A stretch of 7,131 bases of DNA from Clostridia bacterium (GTDB taxonomy: Bacteria > Bacillota > Clostridia > Christensenellales > Aristaeellaceae): contig JAUNBY010000153.1 in the NCBI GenBank assembly GCA_030526935.1, forward strand, positions 1 through 7,131, written 5' to 3'. Of this stretch, positions 6,774-7,131 are shown piece after piece. Every line of letters starts with the position of its first letter. Within the stretch, counting starts at the first letter, position 1. The translations under genes and the position numbers were made by a program. The notes under the pieces were generated by a model, which was not told where the DNA came from, did not search any database, and was given only the letters and a program-made list of their open reading frames with translations.

Positions 6774-6840
6774 ATAGCGGCGAACGCGGCTTTTCAAACC
6801 AGAAATGAAGCTTGGCGCTTTTTCGTACGCGTAACGATAT

Positions 6841-6890
6841 GTCGCGCGATTCGGACTATAAAGGCCCGATCCTTTGAATCGAGTCGCGAC
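6841..6890. other. Imperfect long hairpin (about 17 bp) in the intergenic region
   Basis: Three nested helices are visible. The outer is GTCGCG (6841-6846) with CGCGAC (6885-6890). The middle is CGATTC (6847-6852) with GAATCG (6876-6881). The inner is AAAGG (6860-6864) with CCTTT (6871-6875), closing a 6-nt loop. A 3-nt bulge (6882-6884) and a 7-nt bulge (6853-6859) separate them. Neither side is followed by a T-run, so it is not a standard intrinsic terminator. It could be a structured RNA, an mRNA 3'-end element of the gene ending at 6994, or a protein-binding palindrome. I could not match it to a tRNA or a known riboswitch consensus. Confidence 0.5.
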
Positions 6891-6915
6891 TTATGGAACC
6901 GGCGTCCTGTAATTA

Positions 6916-6934
6916 ACGCCATATATCGTGGCGT
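6916..6934. other. Small hairpin next to a plus-strand Shine-Dalgarno
   Basis: ACGCCA (6916-6921) pairs with TGGCGT (6929-6934) around a 7-nt AT-rich loop. On the plus strand the stem ends immediately before GGAGG (6935-6939). On the minus strand it is followed by TAATTA rather than a T-run and lies 60 nt after the stop at 6994, so it could be a weak terminator of that gene or a translation-modulating hairpin for the plus-strand micro-ORF. Confidence 0.45.
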
Positions 6935-6945
6935 GGAGGTTGAAA

Positions 6946-7008
6946 ATGAGCTTTTATTGTTACTGTTCACCCTTGTTTCGTCGGCTGGGTAATTCAATTT
7001 GGAATTGA
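6946..7008 (+). CDS. Possible 20-aa micro-ORF with strong ribosome-binding site
   Basis: ATG at 6946 is preceded by GGAGG (6935-6939) with a 6-nt spacer, an ideal initiation site and the only one on the plus strand that I noticed. It encodes 20 residues: an aromatic/cysteine-rich start (FYCYC, residues 3-7), a basic LFRRL middle (10-14) and an SIWN end, stopping at TGA (7006-7008). Its last five codons overlap, antisense, the end of the minus-strand gene at 6994. I found no good plus-strand promoter within 100 nt upstream and I do not recognise the peptide. It may be a leader or small regulatory peptide, or chance; the ribosome-binding site is the only positive evidence. Confidence 0.25.
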   Translation: MSFYCYCSPLFRRLGNSIWN

Positions 7009-7131
7009 GGCGGGGATAGTCGTCACGTCGCAGATAAAGCTGGACTTGTCCGTAACGCGCAAGCCGCGCATCAGAAGCCTTCCCCTCTGGGGGTCGCAGA
7101 CCGCGCGAAGCGCCAGGTGCCCGCCGCAGCG
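6994..7131 (-). CDS. C-terminal end of an unrecognised protein
   Basis: The last 45 codons of a gene entering from the right edge end at TGA (6994-6996). The frame is open throughout with GC-rich third positions like the other genes here. It gives a plausible protein end with segments CGGHLALRAVCD (2-13), LLMRGLRVTDKS (19-30) and FICDVTTIPASIPN (32-45). Three cysteines (2, 12, 34) and a histidine (5) are present in the fragment, but no established metal site can be claimed from it. I do not recognise the family. The plus-strand frame in the same codon register is also open past 7008 but reads as a low-complexity A/R-rich shadow. The stop codon lies in a small inverted repeat (TCAATT-TGG-AATTGA, 6994-7008). 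Confidence 0.75.
   Translation of the reverse strand, partial: RCGGHLALRAVCDPQRGRLLMRGLRVTDKSSFICDVTTIPASIPN

Larger units (their letters stand above)
6719..6993. other. Intergenic region without a confident protein gene
   Basis: The stretch between the kinase promoter and the next gene has no ORF with coding character on the minus strand. The open frames crossing it begin at TTG codons without ribosome-binding sites. It does contain a 10-bp tandem repeat (6754-6773), a 50-nt inverted-repeat structure (6841-6890), a small hairpin (6916-6934) and a possible 20-codon plus-strand ORF with a good ribosome-binding site. It should contain the end of the transcript of the gene ending at 6994, but I see no hairpin followed by a clear U-tract. 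Confidence 0.7.

Noticed and set aside
6841..6900. Possible tRNA, SAM or c-di-GMP riboswitch suggested by GGCCCGAT and TTTGAATC strings
   Set aside because: There is no acceptor/anticodon/T-arm arrangement and no match to the S-box core or GEMM conserved bases, and no gene follows downstream on the plus strand.
6747..6992. Plus-strand ORF of 81 codons starting at TTG
   Set aside because: No Shine-Dalgarno or family features; it spans the tandem repeat and hairpins.
6794..6997. Minus-strand ORF of 67 codons starting at TTG
   Set aside because: No ribosome-binding site, K/R-rich composition without a recognisable pattern, and it covers the structured intergenic region.
1..7131. CRISPR array, insertion sequence, integrase or phage genes
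   Set aside because: No regularly spaced repeats, transposase motifs or terminal inverted repeats are visible; the repeats seen are two-copy tandem units only.

Overview
The window reads as a chromosomal segment of an anaerobic Clostridia-like member of the Bacillota. The clues are strong GGAGG-type Shine-Dalgarno sites, near-consensus sigma-A (sigma-70-type) promoters, moderate GC with GC-rich third codon positions, a Firmicutes-style small conserved protein, and a very large multi-PAS hybrid sensor kinase of a kind I associate with Lachnospiraceae/Oscillospiraceae-like genomes. The family-level placement is inference; no rRNA or other taxonomic marker is present. Every confident gene lies on the minus strand.

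Region 1 (1-993) is a compact three-gene operon read right to left: a 98-aa conserved protein of unknown function (944..648), a RimJ/RimL-type GNAT acetyltransferase (655..113), and the first 38 codons of the translation-associated ATPase YchF (116 to beyond the left edge). The genes overlap by 8 and 4 nt, each has its own strong Shine-Dalgarno site, and one sigma-A promoter (TTGAAA-17 bp-TATAAT) sits directly before the first gene, leaving a 5' leader of only about 14 nt.

Region 2 (1076-6718) is one giant gene. From the start I prefer it encodes 1853 residues: PAS, then a complete GGDEF diguanylate cyclase domain, then about nine more PAS-like domains, then HisKA, HATPase_c and a C-terminal receiver. 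No membrane segment or signal peptide is visible, so it should be a cytosolic sensor that could both make c-di-GMP and run a His-to-Asp phosphorelay. It has its own promoter (TTGACA-17 bp-TATACT). That promoter places transcription initiation on the longest ORF's first ATG, so translation most likely begins 16 codons further in. No HPt domain, partner regulator or EAL/HD-GYP gene is in view, so it looks like an orphan, monocistronic system.

Region 3 (6719-6993) has no convincing gene but is not featureless. It holds a 10-bp tandem repeat upstream of the kinase promoter, a 50-nt segment able to form about 17 base pairs, and a second small hairpin directly before a textbook Shine-Dalgarno and a 20-codon plus-strand ORF. 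Region 4 (6994-7131) is the last 45 codons of another minus-strand gene that I do not recognise.

The most noteworthy items are the architecture of the giant kinase/cyclase (N-terminal GGDEF lacking the inhibitory I-site, PAS domains in alternating subtypes, one PAS with a Cys-X10-CxxC cluster) and the small structured region with a possible micro-ORF between it and the next gene.
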